NCBI RefSeq assembly: GCF_017676345.1
Contig: NZ_JAFFZM010000006.1
Coordinates: forward strand, 124,001 to 188,000
DNA from: Streptomyces smyrnaeus
GTDB lineage: Bacteria > Actinomycetota > Actinomycetes > Streptomycetales > Streptomycetaceae
Reading direction: 5' to 3'
DNA: 64,000 bases
Under the pieces are notes generated by a model, which saw nothing but the letters and a program-made list of their open reading frames with translations, was not told where the DNA came from and searched no databases. How positions within the stretch are numbered: position 1 is the first letter of the stretch; each line of letters begins with the position of its first letter. Made by a program: the position numbers and the translations under genes. Shown in pieces: positions 51,264 to 59,530 of the stretch.

Positions 51264-52353
51264 GCGGGCCGCCGACGGCCGGCTCGCGCAGCAGCCGTGC
51301 CGCCTGGTCGACTGTCCGCTCCACCACCTCGGCGACGCTCGGCAGGTCGTCGATCACCCCCGCGACCTGCCCGGCGGCCATCACCCCGGCTTCCGTACGG
51401 CCCTCGACCATGGCGGCCTTCAGCAGCATCGGGGTGCTGGCGGCGAGCAGCAGCTGGCCGAGGGACAGCTGCTTGCCGTGCCGCAGGGCGCGGCCGTCCC
51501 GCAGCATCGCCGCCCACGACAGGCCCGAGTGCTTCTTGAACGCGGCGGCATGGCGCACCGCGCGCAGCAGCGTGGCGGCCCTGCCGGCGGACTCCAGGGC
51601 CGCGACCATCTCGCTGCGCAGCATCCGGTGCGGCAGCCCGTCCACCTTCGTGGTGACGGTGACATCGGTGACCTGCGCCGCCAGGTAGCGGGCCTTGACC
51701 GCTTCGGGCACCGTCGACTCACGGGTGAGCAGGAAGCGGGTGCCCATGGCGACGCCCGCGGCGCCGTAGCAGAGCGCGGCTGCCAGCCCGCGTCCGTCGT
51801 GGAAGCCGCCGGCGCCGACGACCGGTACCGGGACGGCGTCCACCACTTGCGGCAGCAGCACGGAGGTGGCGACCTGCCCGGTGTGTCCGCCGCCTTCGCC
51901 GCCTTGCACCAGGACCGCGTCCGCGCCCCACTCGGCGACCTTCCTCGCGTGCCGTACGGCGCCGACGGACGGGAGGACGACGACCCCGGCGTCCTTGAGC
52001 TGTCCGATCAGCTCCCGGGAGGGCGCCAGGGCGAACGAGGCGACCCGGACGCCCTCGTCGATCAGCAGCCGCACCCGGTCGGCCGCGTCGCCGGCGTCGG
52101 CCCGCAGGTTTACCCCGAACGGCGCTTCGGTGCGGGACTTCACCTCCCGGACGGCGTCGCGCAGCTGCGGCAGCGTCATCGTCGCCGACCCCAGGATGCC
52201 CAGCGCCCCCGCCTCGGCGGTGGCGGAGACGAGCCGGGGCCCGGACACCCAGCCCATGCCGGTCTGCACGAGAGGGTGGCGCACCCCGACCAGCGAGGTG
52301 AACGGGGTGCGGAGCGGGGCGTCGGAGCCTGCTGCGTCCCAAGGCGGGGTCAT
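51250..52353 (-). CDS. ipdC: IpdC-like flavin oxidoreductase (nitronate monooxygenase family)
   Basis: A 367-residue FMN-binding TIM barrel that matches mycobacterial IpdC closely: VGVRHPLVQTGMGWVSGPRLV, PFGVNLRADAGDA, VLVQGGEGGGHTGQVAT and CYGAAGVAMGTRFLLT. IpdC acts in opening steroid rings C/D after 5-OH-HIC-CoA is formed. It is the last gene of the echA20-ipdA-ipdB-ipdC transcript and overlaps ipdB by ATGA. Generic annotation would be nitronate monooxygenase; the neighbours decide the role. Confidence 0.88.
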   Translation of the reverse strand: MTPPWDAAGSDAPLRTPFTSLVGVRHPLVQTGMGWVSGPRLVSATAEAGALGILGSATMTLPQLRDAVREVKSRTEAPFGVNLRADAGDAADRVRLLIDEGVRVASFALAPSRELIGQLKDAGVVVLPSVGAVRHARKVAEWGADAVLVQGGEGGGHTGQVATSVLLPQVVDAVPVPVVGAGGFHDGRGLAAALCYGAAGVAMGTRFLLTRESTVPEAVKARYLAAQVTDVTVTTKVDGLPHRMLRSEMVAALESAGRAATLLRAVRHAAAFKKHSGLSWAAMLRDGRALRHGKQLSLGQLLLAASTPMLLKAAMVEGRTEAGVMAAGQVAGVIDDLPSVAEVVERTVDQAARLLREPAVGGPPTAV

Positions 52354-53102
52354 GTGCGCACCTCGCGGTCGCGGGTGCCGTGCGGGTCCAGTACCTCGCG
52401 CAGCAGCCGCAGTTCCTCCTCGGTCGGCTCCCTGGTGGTCGGCACCTCGCCGTCCACCGCCAGTGCGAACCCCGTCCGTTCGCGCACCTGGTCGGTGCCG
52501 ACGCCCGGGTGGACGCTCGCCAGCCGCATCCGGTGGTCCCGGGTCGCGAAGTCGAGCACGGCCAGATCGGTCACGACCCGCCGCAGCCCGTGGAAGCGGG
52601 CCACGGCCGGGCCCTGGGCAGCCGCCCGGTCGTAGCCCACGCCGCTGACCATGTCCACCCGGGGCACGAAGACCCGCGGCGAGTGCCGGGGCACCCAGTA
52701 GGAGACGGGGTGGTTGACGGTGTTGGAGGGCGCGCCGCGCGCACCGAGGAGCTGCCGCCGGGGGCGGGCCCAGTCGCCGACGCAGGAGATGTTCTGGTTG
52801 CCGTACCGGTCGAGTTGAGCGGCGCCCATCATCATGTGCCGTTTGCCACGCGCGGCCAGGGACAGATGTTTGCGGTACGGCAGCCAGCCCTCGATCCGTC
52901 CGGGGTCCTGCGGTGTGCTCAGCAGCATCGCCTCGCCGTCGGTCAGCAGCAGGTGCGGGCTGAACGTCAGCCGTGCCAGCCGGGCCCCCAGCGCGGGCAC
53001 GGTGCCCGCCGTCGCGGCCAGTATCTCGCCGTCACCGCGCCAGGCCTCGGCGCAGGCGACGACGCAGATCTCGGCGCGGGTCGCGCCTGTCGGTGTGGTC
53101 AT
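52350..53102 (-). CDS. ipdB: CoA-transferase-like hydrolase subunit IpdB
   Basis: A 250-residue beta-subunit of the class I CoA-transferase fold: TRAEICVVACAEAWRGDGEI, ARLTFSPHLLLTDGEAMLL, MGAAQLDRYGNQN and RPRRQLLGARGAPSNTVNH. IpdA/IpdB together hydrolyse ring C of COCHEA-CoA in steroid catabolism rather than transferring CoA. The ATG overlaps the ipdA stop and its own stop overlaps ipdC. Confidence 0.92.
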   Translation of the reverse strand: MTTPTGATRAEICVVACAEAWRGDGEILAATAGTVPALGARLARLTFSPHLLLTDGEAMLLSTPQDPGRIEGWLPYRKHLSLAARGKRHMMMGAAQLDRYGNQNISCVGDWARPRRQLLGARGAPSNTVNHPVSYWVPRHSPRVFVPRVDMVSGVGYDRAAAQGPAVARFHGLRRVVTDLAVLDFATRDHRMRLASVHPGVGTDQVRERTGFALAVDGEVPTTREPTEEELRLLREVLDPHGTRDREVRT

Positions 53103-53962
53103 GCGGTTGCCTCTTCCGGTTCCCGGCCGTCCACCGCCCGCTGATAGGCGTGCTCGTCCCCGGCCAGGAAGCGCGCCTCGAACTCCCGCCAGGTGCCCGG
53201 ATCGCCGGCGGCCCGCACATAGGCGCGCTGGAAGGCCTCGTCCCGCCCGTAGTCGGGGGCGCAGCTGGTGAAGTGCGCGCCGCGCGGGGTGTGCAGTACG
53301 CCGGTCACGTTCTGCCGCTGCACCAGCAGCGACTGCGGTGGCCCGGCGAAGCGGTCCACGATCTGTTCGCAGGACAGATAGGTGTGCCGGGCCGCCTCGG
53401 TGAACAGGTCGTCGAAGTACGGATCGGGGCCCAGCGACTGCCCGTTGCCGCGCACATCGGCGCGGTTCATGTGCACCAGCGCCACGTCCAGGTCCAGCGC
53501 GGGGGCCGCCAGCAGCTCCTCGCCGTCCTCGTACGGCGAGGTGACCGTACGCAGCCGGGGGTTGCGGCGCGGCACGTCGGAGCCGAGGCCGCCGCGTACC
53601 GGCATGAAGGGCAGTCGGTGCGCCGCCGCCGTCAGCCCCCACAGGAACATCGACTCGTCCCACTCCTCGAAGCACAGGGCCCCCGACTCGCGGGCGGCCC
53701 GGAAGTGCGGCTCCAGCGGCACCGAGTCGAGCGTCACGAACGGCGCGATCAGTGTCCGTATCCGGCCCGCCGCCGCCAGCAGTCCCACGTCGGGGCCGCC
53801 GCAGGAGACGACTGTCAGATCCCTGACGCCGGTTCGCAGCAGCGCACGTACCAGTGCCATCGGTTTGCGCCGCGCGCCCCAGCCGCCGATGCCGACGGTC
53901 ATACCGGAGGTGATCCGCCCGGCGAATTCGGGCAGGGAGAGCCGTTTGTCCAGGCCGGTCAC
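53099..53962 (-). CDS. ipdA: CoA-transferase-like hydrolase subunit IpdA
   Basis: A 287-residue alpha-subunit: MTVGIGGWGARRKPMALVRALL (CoA loop), TVVSCGGPDVGLLAAAG and FMPVRGGLGSDVP. It works with IpdB on COCHEA-CoA. GTG start with GAAGGGAG six bases upstream. This binding site lies inside a 23-bp tandem duplication, so a second GTG with the same signal exists 23 bases upstream but opens only an eight-codon frame. Confidence 0.92.
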   Translation of the reverse strand: MTGLDKRLSLPEFAGRITSGMTVGIGGWGARRKPMALVRALLRTGVRDLTVVSCGGPDVGLLAAAGRIRTLIAPFVTLDSVPLEPHFRAARESGALCFEEWDESMFLWGLTAAAHRLPFMPVRGGLGSDVPRRNPRLRTVTSPYEDGEELLAAPALDLDVALVHMNRADVRGNGQSLGPDPYFDDLFTEAARHTYLSCEQIVDRFAGPPQSLLVQRQNVTGVLHTPRGAHFTSCAPDYGRDEAFQRAYVRAAGDPGTWREFEARFLAGDEHAYQRAVDGREPEEATA

Positions 53963-54003
53963 GGTCGGCTCCCTTCGTCGGTCACGGTCGGCTCCCTTCG
54001 TCG
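53958..54003. repeat. Perfect 23-bp tandem duplication at the echA20-ipdA junction
   Basis: The units 53958-53980 and 53981-54003 are identical (top strand begins GTCACGGTCGGCTCCCTTCG). They duplicate the ipdA ribosome binding site and start and fall across the echA20 3' end, whose last codons they supply. Confidence 0.9.
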
Positions 54004-54749
54004 GGCCGGGCGTCGAGGAAGGCGTCCCGGTGCCGGTCGGAGACCCCCGCGAGGTTGGCCTCGAAGGTGAAACCCTGTTCGTAGCGGTAGCTGCGGCGCA
54101 CATCGACCGGGTCGATCCCGTTCAGCGCCTCCTTGGCGAGGCGGAGCAGCAGTCCGTCCTTGGCGGCGATCCGGTCGGCCAGCTCCAACGCCACCTCCAG
54201 CAGCGCGGTCCGGCTCCGGGCGAGGGCCCAGACGGCGCCGTGGTGGTGGAGTTCGCGGGCCGTGACGGTGCGGCCCGTGTAGTAGAGCGGGCGCACCAGC
54301 TGCGGGGGCAGCATGCGGGACAGATGGGTGGCCGCGCCCAGGGCTCCCCGGTCGAGCTCGGGGAGGCCGAAGGTGGCGTCCTCGGTCGCCACGACCGCGT
54401 CGGCGTTGCCGACCAGGCCGATGCCGCCGCCCAGGCAGTGGCCGTGCACCGCCGCGATGACCGGCACCTCGCACTCGTACACCGCCGCGAACGCGGCGGC
54501 GCAGCCGCGGTTGGCGCCGATGAGGGCGCCGTGGCCCGGGGTGCGCTGCAGCTCCTTGATGTCGACCCCCGCGTTGAAGCCCCGGCCGGTGCCGGTCAGT
54601 ACCACCGCCCGGTGCGCGGGGTCGCGGCCCGCCGCCGTGAGGGCTTCCGCCAGGTCGTACCAGGCGCGCGCCGGGAGGGCGTTGACGGGTGGGTGGTCGA
54701 CGGTGACCACTGCGACGCCGTCGCGTGGTGTGGAGGTGGAGACAGACAT
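53982..54749 (-). CDS. echA20: Enoyl-CoA hydratase family protein EchA20
   Basis: A 255-residue crotonase that is close to mycobacterial EchA20: VTVDHPPVNALPARAWYDL, GFNAGVDIKELQR (oxyanion loop), GHCLGGGIGLVG and FGLPELDRGALGAATHL. EchA20 opens ring D in HIC-CoA catabolism. It is the first gene of the minus-strand ipd operon and faces the SDR operon across a KstR2-type operator. Its last codons come from a tandem duplication. Confidence 0.9.
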   Translation of the reverse strand: MSVSTSTPRDGVAVVTVDHPPVNALPARAWYDLAEALTAAGRDPAHRAVVLTGTGRGFNAGVDIKELQRTPGHGALIGANRGCAAAFAAVYECEVPVIAAVHGHCLGGGIGLVGNADAVVATEDATFGLPELDRGALGAATHLSRMLPPQLVRPLYYTGRTVTARELHHHGAVWALARSRTALLEVALELADRIAAKDGLLLRLAKEALNGIDPVDVRRSYRYEQGFTFEANLAGVSDRHRDAFLDARPDEGSRP

Positions 54750-54783
54750 CGCGGGGATCAGCTACCTTTCCACCTAACGTATC

Positions 54784-54803
54784 CACCTAACGTTTGTTTG
54801 GTG
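54784..54803. promoter_or_regulatory. KstR2-type operator between echA20 and the SDR operon
   Basis: CACCTAAC-GTTT-GTTTGGTG is an imperfect palindrome; on the minus strand it contains ACCAAAC-N4-GTTAGG, identical at all fixed positions to the site at 60388-60404. A direct repeat TCCACCTAACGT (54769-54780 and 54782-54793) extends one half-site. Confidence 0.72.
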
Positions 54804-54854
54804 CAGTTGAGAGCAAGCTAGCAGCGCACTCGTCCCCGCGAAAGGGCCGAAGCC

Positions 54855-55613
54855 ATGAGCATCGCTGTCGTCACCGGAGGAACCCGCGGGGTCGGTGCGG
54901 GTATCGCCCGCGCGTTCCTCCGCGCCGGCGCGGAGGTCGTCGTCTGTGCGCGCCACCCGCCCCCGCGCCCCCTCACGGCCGCGGGCCGGCAGGCCCGCTA
55001 CCTCCCCCTCGATGTGCGGGATCCCCGGGCGGCGGCGGAGTTGTGCAGCCGCGTCGCCCGCGACCACGGCTCCCTCGACGTACTGGTCAACAACGCGGGC
55101 GGCACCCCCTACCGGCCGCTGTCCGAGGGAGCGCCGCGCCACCACGCCCGTGTCGTCGAACTCAACCTCCTCGCCCCGCTGCACCTCTCCCGCGCGGCGT
55201 ACACGGTCATGCGCGGGCAGCCCGGCGGTGGCGCCGTCGTGATGGTCGGCAGCGTCAGCGGAGGCCGCCCGTCGCCGGGCACCGCCGCCTACGGGGCGGC
55301 CAAGGCGGGGCTGGAGAATCTGGCGCGGTCGATGGCCATGGAGTGGGCCGGGGACGGAGTGCGGGTCAACACCGTGGTGCTGGGGATGGCCCGCACAGAG
55401 CTGACCGAGCTGCACTACGGCGATGAAGCGGGCGTCGCGGCAGTCGCGGCCACCGTGCCGATGGGGCGGCTGGCGGAGCCCGAAGAGGTGGGCGACGCCT
55501 GCGTCTTCCTGGCGTCGGACGCCGCGCGCTACATCTCAGGCGCCTCCCTCGCGGTGCACGGCGGCGGCGAGCGGCCCGCCTTCCTGGACGCCGCGAACGT
55601 CAACAGACCCTGA
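54855..55613 (+). CDS. SDR-family oxidoreductase (Rv3549c-like)
   Basis: A 252-residue short-chain dehydrogenase: TGGTRGVGAGIARAF (NAD(P) loop), LVNNAGG, Ser in VGSVSGG and the YGAAK catalytic pair. Its neighbours in mycobacteria are also ipdA, ipdB and echA20, so it probably acts on a ring C/D intermediate. It starts 51 bp after the operator. A second SDR follows 14 bp downstream. Confidence 0.86.
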   Translation: MSIAVVTGGTRGVGAGIARAFLRAGAEVVVCARHPPPRPLTAAGRQARYLPLDVRDPRAAAELCSRVARDHGSLDVLVNNAGGTPYRPLSEGAPRHHARVVELNLLAPLHLSRAAYTVMRGQPGGGAVVMVGSVSGGRPSPGTAAYGAAKAGLENLARSMAMEWAGDGVRVNTVVLGMARTELTELHYGDEAGVAAVAATVPMGRLAEPEEVGDACVFLASDAARYISGASLAVHGGGERPAFLDAANVNRP

Positions 55614-55627
55614 GTCCGGAGGTCGTC

Positions 55628-56611
55628 ATGCCACAGCAGCGAAACAGCCCCACTCCTGACCGCCCGGCCGAGGGCCGTGTCGTCGTCGTCACCGGCGCGG
55701 GACGGGGCCTGGGCCGCGCGCACGCCCTGGCCTTCGCCCGTGCGGGTGCCAAGGTGGTCGTCAACGATCTGGGCGTCGCCCTCGACGGCGCGGGCACAGC
55801 GGACGCCGCCGCGACCTCCGCCTCCGTCCCAGGCCCTGCCCCCGCCCCTGCCCCCGCCGAGCAAGTGGCGGCGGACATCCGCGAGAGGGGCGGCGAGGCG
55901 GCCGTCAGCACCGACGACGTGGCCGACAGCGGGGGAGCGGCGCGGCTGATCCGTACGGCGCTCGACCGCTTCGGCCGCCTGGACACGCTCGTCAACAACG
56001 CGGGGTTCCTGCGCGACCGGATGCTGGTCAACCTGGACGAGGACGACTGGGACGCGGTCGTACGGGTCCACCTCAAAGGGCACTTCCTGACGATGAAGCA
56101 CGCGGCAGCCCACTGGCGTGCCGAGTCGAAGGCGGGCCGCACACCCCGCGCCCGGATCGTCAACACCTCCTCGGGCGCCGGACTGCTGGGTGCGGTGGGG
56201 CAGGGCAACTACGCCGCGGCGAAGGCCGGTATCGCCGCGCTGACCCTGGTCGCCGCCGCCGAGTTCGGCCGCTACGGCGTCCAGGTCAACGCGGTGGCAC
56301 CGGCGGCCCGCACCCGGATGACCGAGCGGACGTTCGCACAGGAGATGGCCGCACCCCGGGACGGGGGATTCGACGCCATGGACCCGGGGAACGTGTCACC
56401 GCTCGTCGTCCACCTCGGCTCGGACGCCTCCGACGGTGTCACCGGGCGCGTCTTCGAGGCGGAGGGCGGCCGGATCACCGTCATGGACGGCTGGCGCCGC
56501 GCCGCGTGCACCGACAAGGGTGCCCGCTGGGAGGCGGCGGAACTGGACACCGCCGTCCGGGGCTTGCTCCGCAGGTCACCCGCCCCGGAGCCGGTGTACG
56601 GCGCGGAGTGA
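55628..56611 (+). CDS. SDR-family oxidoreductase (Rv3548c-like)
   Basis: A 327-residue SDR of the multifunctional-enzyme type: VVVVTGAGRGLGRAHALAFARAG, VVVNDLG, LVNNAGFLRDRM, and YAAAK. Residues 47-66 are an Ala/Pro insertion (PGPAPAPAPA) not found in most relatives. It may oxidise a 3-hydroxyacyl-CoA intermediate. GGAGG lies before the ATG. It is coexpressed with the preceding SDR. Confidence 0.85.
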   Translation: MPQQRNSPTPDRPAEGRVVVVTGAGRGLGRAHALAFARAGAKVVVNDLGVALDGAGTADAAATSASVPGPAPAPAPAEQVAADIRERGGEAAVSTDDVADSGGAARLIRTALDRFGRLDTLVNNAGFLRDRMLVNLDEDDWDAVVRVHLKGHFLTMKHAAAHWRAESKAGRTPRARIVNTSSGAGLLGAVGQGNYAAAKAGIAALTLVAAAEFGRYGVQVNAVAPAARTRMTERTFAQEMAAPRDGGFDAMDPGNVSPLVVHLGSDASDGVTGRVFEAEGGRITVMDGWRRAACTDKGARWEAAELDTAVRGLLRRSPAPEPVYGAE

Positions 56612-56618
56612 GCCCGGT

Positions 56619-56705
56619 CAGGGGCGCGGGGAACTGCTCCCCCAGCCTTCGGCCGGGAGGTGCCCCCACAGCCACAAAGCACCCACAGTCCGCACACAAG
56701 AGGCA
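56619..56705. repeat. Dispersed Streptomyces repeat, copy 2
   Basis: CAGGGGCGCGGGGAACTG (56619-56636) plus GTCCGCACACAA further on, the same pattern as at 41655-41711. It fills the gap after the SDR gene. Confidence 0.75.
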
Positions 56706-56721
56706 GGGGCAGGGGCACCCC

Positions 56722-57543
56722 TCACCGCCCCACGGCGCCGGTCATCCTGCTGGCCCGGCCGCCGGCCAGCAGGTCCGCGTGGTGGAGGGCGAAGTCGCCG
56801 TTGGGCAGCAGCCCGGAGAAGTGCTCACCGCGCACCTCGGCGGGCAGGAACTCGTGCAGCCGGTGGCGCATTCCGCGGTCGTGGTCGACCGGCTCGCCCC
56901 AGCCCGTGGGCGCCTCGTCGCTGCCGAACAGCACCCAGTGGTCGACCGGGACCTGCCCCACCATGCCGGGCGGGCGCCCGGTGTGGGCGTCCAGCGCGGG
57001 CGCCGTGAGCACGTCCGGGTCCAGCGGCGTGTACCACATCAGCAGCGGCTTGGCCTTGGCCGCCTCGGCGTTGTCGAAGCAGCACACGGCCATCGCGTAC
57101 TCGGGATAGCGCTCGGCGTAGAACCGCGTCAGCTCCGGGTCCAGGGCCGGTCGTCTGTGCGCGGGCACCCGGTGCAGCGCCGCGGGCAGCGCGGTGGGGT
57201 CCGAGGCCAGCAGCACGGTGTAGATGTCGTGTTCGAAGACCTGCACCTCGTCCGCCGGTGGGGCCGACCCCATCCAGGCCATGCCGCCCGCCGCCACGGA
57301 TCTCGGCCGCACGGCCTCCACCATCCGCTCCAGCACGTCCGAACTGCGGCCTACATCCAGGAAGTTGTCCTGCGTCATGCCCTGTGCGGGAAGGTGCAGC
57401 AGCATGGCGTTGGGGCCGTCGGCGCGGTTGACGGCGGTGTTCTGGTAGCCGAGGACGTGCACCAGGCCGTGCCGGGCGTGGTGCAGCCGTCCCATGTACA
57501 GCGTGGTGCCGGAGAACTCGGCCGGGCCCATGGAGACACACAT
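56722..57543 (-). CDS. Unknown protein in the steroid regulon
   Basis: A 273-residue soluble protein with no recognised family (an in-frame ATG four codons later is an alternative start). Features visible: HHARHGLVHVLGYQN near residue 21, AMLLHLPAQGMTQDNFLDVG, ERYPEYAMAVCCFDN and LLMWYTPLDPDV, and a terminal HFSGLLPNGDFALHHADLL. It is convergent with the SDR pair and lies downstream of the thiolase in the same strand orientation as the kstR2 unit but separated by 140 bp of GC-rich repeats. A role in steroid catabolism is only a guess from position. Confidence 0.68.
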   Translation of the reverse strand: MCVSMGPAEFSGTTLYMGRLHHARHGLVHVLGYQNTAVNRADGPNAMLLHLPAQGMTQDNFLDVGRSSDVLERMVEAVRPRSVAAGGMAWMGSAPPADEVQVFEHDIYTVLLASDPTALPAALHRVPAHRRPALDPELTRFYAERYPEYAMAVCCFDNAEAAKAKPLLMWYTPLDPDVLTAPALDAHTGRPPGMVGQVPVDHWVLFGSDEAPTGWGEPVDHDRGMRHRLHEFLPAEVRGEHFSGLLPNGDFALHHADLLAGGRASRMTGAVGR

Positions 57544-57583
57544 GGACCTACGATCTCAAAGCCGCGACCTGTGCCGTTCGTGA

Positions 57584-57603
57584 CCCGTCCCGTCCCGTCC
57601 CGT
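57584..57603. repeat. (CCCGT)4 simple repeat
   Basis: Four exact CCCGT units followed by CCCGGG. Directly after, GAGGCGTTCGT occurs twice (57656 and 57670). It fills the gap upstream of the unknown gene. Confidence 0.85.
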
Positions 57604-57683
57604 CCCGGGCCCGGCCCGCCCGCCCCCGTAAGCGGCCGTTTTCCGGGGTTCGTCCGAGGCGTTCGTTCAGAGGCGTTCGTCTG

Positions 57684-58847
57684 TCACAGGCGTTCGACGA
57701 TGGTCACGTTGGCCTGGCCGCCGCCCTCGCACATGGTCTGCAGCCCGTAGCGGCCGCCCGTGCGCTCCAGTTCGTGCAGGAGGGTGGTCAGCAGCTTGGC
57801 GCCGGTGGCACCGAGGGGGTGGCCCAGGGCGATGGCGCCGCCGTTCACGTTGACCTTCTCCGGGTCGCAGCCGGTCTCCCGCAGCCAGGCGAGGACGACG
57901 GAGGCGAACGCCTCGTTGATCTCGACCAGATCGATGTCCTCCAGCGTCATCCCGGCCCGCTTCAGGGCGTGCGCGGTCGCCGGAATCGGCGCCGTCAGCA
58001 TGCGGATCGGGTCCTCGCCGCGCACCGCCAGCTGGTGCACCCGGGCGCGGGGGACGAGGTGGTGGGTGCGTACGGCCTCCTCGGAGGCGAGCAGTACGGC
58101 GGCGGAGGCGTCCGAGATCTGCGAGGAGACCGCCGCCGTCAGCCGGCCGCCGGCCACCAGCGGATCGAGGGCGGCCATCTTCTCCAGGCTGGTGCCGCGC
58201 CGCGGCCCCTCGTCCACCGCGTGGTCCTGGTAGGGGGCGATCTCGCGCTCGAAGCGGCCCTCGTCGATGGCGCGTACCGCCCGCTGGTGCGAGCGCAGCG
58301 CCCAGCGTTCCATCTCCGCGCGGCTGATGCCCCACTGTTCGGCGATCAGTTCCGCGCCGTGGAACTGGTCGACGGGCGCGTCGCCGTAGCGGGCCCGCCA
58401 GCCTTCGGAGCCCTGGAAAGGGCCCTCGGTGAGGCCGAGCGGGGCGCCCGCCTGCCGGGAGGCGTAGGCGATGGGGACCTGCGACATGTTCTGCACGCCG
58501 CCCGCGACCACCAGATCGGCCGTGCCGGACAGCACGGCCTGGGCCGCGAAGTGCACGGCCTGCTGCGAGGAGCCGCACTGCCGGTCGACGGTGACGCCGG
58601 GCACCGACTCGGGCAGCCCCGCGGCCAGCCACGCCGTGCGCGCGATGTCACCGGCCTGCGGCCCCACGGTGTCCAGGCAGCCGAAGACGACGTCCTCCAC
58701 CGCCTCCGGGTCCACCTCGGCCCGCTCCACCAGCGCGCGCAGCACGTGTGCGCCCAGGTCGGCGGGGTGGACCCCGGCCAGTGCCCCGCCACGCTTGCCG
58801 ACGGGCGACCTGACCGCTTGGACGATGTATGCCTCACCGTGGGACAT
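57684..58847 (-). CDS. fadA6: Acetyl-CoA acetyltransferase (FadA6-like thiolase)
   Basis: A 387-residue thiolase. Catalytic Cys91 is in DRQCGSSQQA, His343 in IALGHPLGATG, Cys373 in TMCEGGGQAN. In the steroid regulon FadA6 performs thiolysis of the last ring-derived acyl-CoA. The ATG lies behind AAGGAG; the gene starts 34 bp after the kstR2 stop and shares its transcript. Confidence 0.9.
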   Translation of the reverse strand: MSHGEAYIVQAVRSPVGKRGGALAGVHPADLGAHVLRALVERAEVDPEAVEDVVFGCLDTVGPQAGDIARTAWLAAGLPESVPGVTVDRQCGSSQQAVHFAAQAVLSGTADLVVAGGVQNMSQVPIAYASRQAGAPLGLTEGPFQGSEGWRARYGDAPVDQFHGAELIAEQWGISRAEMERWALRSHQRAVRAIDEGRFEREIAPYQDHAVDEGPRRGTSLEKMAALDPLVAGGRLTAAVSSQISDASAAVLLASEEAVRTHHLVPRARVHQLAVRGEDPIRMLTAPIPATAHALKRAGMTLEDIDLVEINEAFASVVLAWLRETGCDPEKVNVNGGAIALGHPLGATGAKLLTTLLHELERTGGRYGLQTMCEGGGQANVTIVERL

Positions 58848-58881
58848 GCCGGTCACGCTCCTTGAGTCAGCTTTCGATCGG

Positions 58882-59496
58882 TCATCCGGCCACCGGGCGG
58901 GTGGCGATTCCGTCGAGCACCATCGAGGTGTACTGCTCGGCGATCTGTGCCGCGCTCTTGCGTCCCTGGGGCCGGAACCAGACCGCCGCCACCCAGACGG
59001 TGTCGCGGACGAACCGGTAGGCGACGGGGATGTCGAGGTCGGCCCGGAAGCTGCCGTCGGCCACCCCGCGCTCCAGGGTCCGCGTCCACAGCTTCTGGAA
59101 GCGCTCCTGGGAGTCGGCCAGATACCGGAACCGCTCCTGCGGGGCCAGATGGCGGGCTTCCTTCTGATAGATGGCGACGGCCGGACGGTGCCGCTCCATC
59201 TGCCGGAACGACTCGGCGACCAGCCCCTCGAACGTCTCGCGCGGCCCCCGCTCGGCCTCCTCGATCCGCTGGTAGCCCGCCCACAGATCGGTGAGGAAGG
59301 CACTGAGGATCTCGTCGGCCATCGACTCCTTGGAGTCGAAGTGGTAGTAGAGGCTGCCCGCCAGCATCCCGGCGCGGTCCGCGATCGTGCGGACGGTGGT
59401 CGCGTTGTAGCCCAGCTCCGCGAACACCTCGGCCGCGGTCGCCAGCAGCTCGGCCCGGCGCTCGGCGCCGGTGGCGGTCTTCTTCGGCGTCACCAT
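58882..59496 (-). CDS. kstR2: TetR repressor KstR2
   Basis: A 204-residue TetR-family repressor very close to mycobacterial KstR2: the DNA-binding part is RAELLATAAEVFAELGYNATTVRTIADRAGMLAGSLYYHFDSKE, and the ligand domain has MERHRPAVAIYQKEARHL and YRFVRDTVWVAAVWFRP. KstR2 responds to HIP-CoA and controls ring C/D catabolism. Two copies of ACCAAAC-N4-GTTAGG in the surrounding promoter gaps are its likely operators. Confidence 0.93.
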   Translation of the reverse strand: MVTPKKTATGAERRAELLATAAEVFAELGYNATTVRTIADRAGMLAGSLYYHFDSKESMADEILSAFLTDLWAGYQRIEEAERGPRETFEGLVAESFRQMERHRPAVAIYQKEARHLAPQERFRYLADSQERFQKLWTRTLERGVADGSFRADLDIPVAYRFVRDTVWVAAVWFRPQGRKSAAQIAEQYTSMVLDGIATRPVAG

Positions 59497-59530
59497 GGGT
59501 CCATTGTCCGTCGGCCTGCCGGGCGGCCGG

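Noticed and set aside
57544..57683. CCCGT repeats as an origin or terminator
   Set aside because: Simple sequence only; no hairpin or conserved box.
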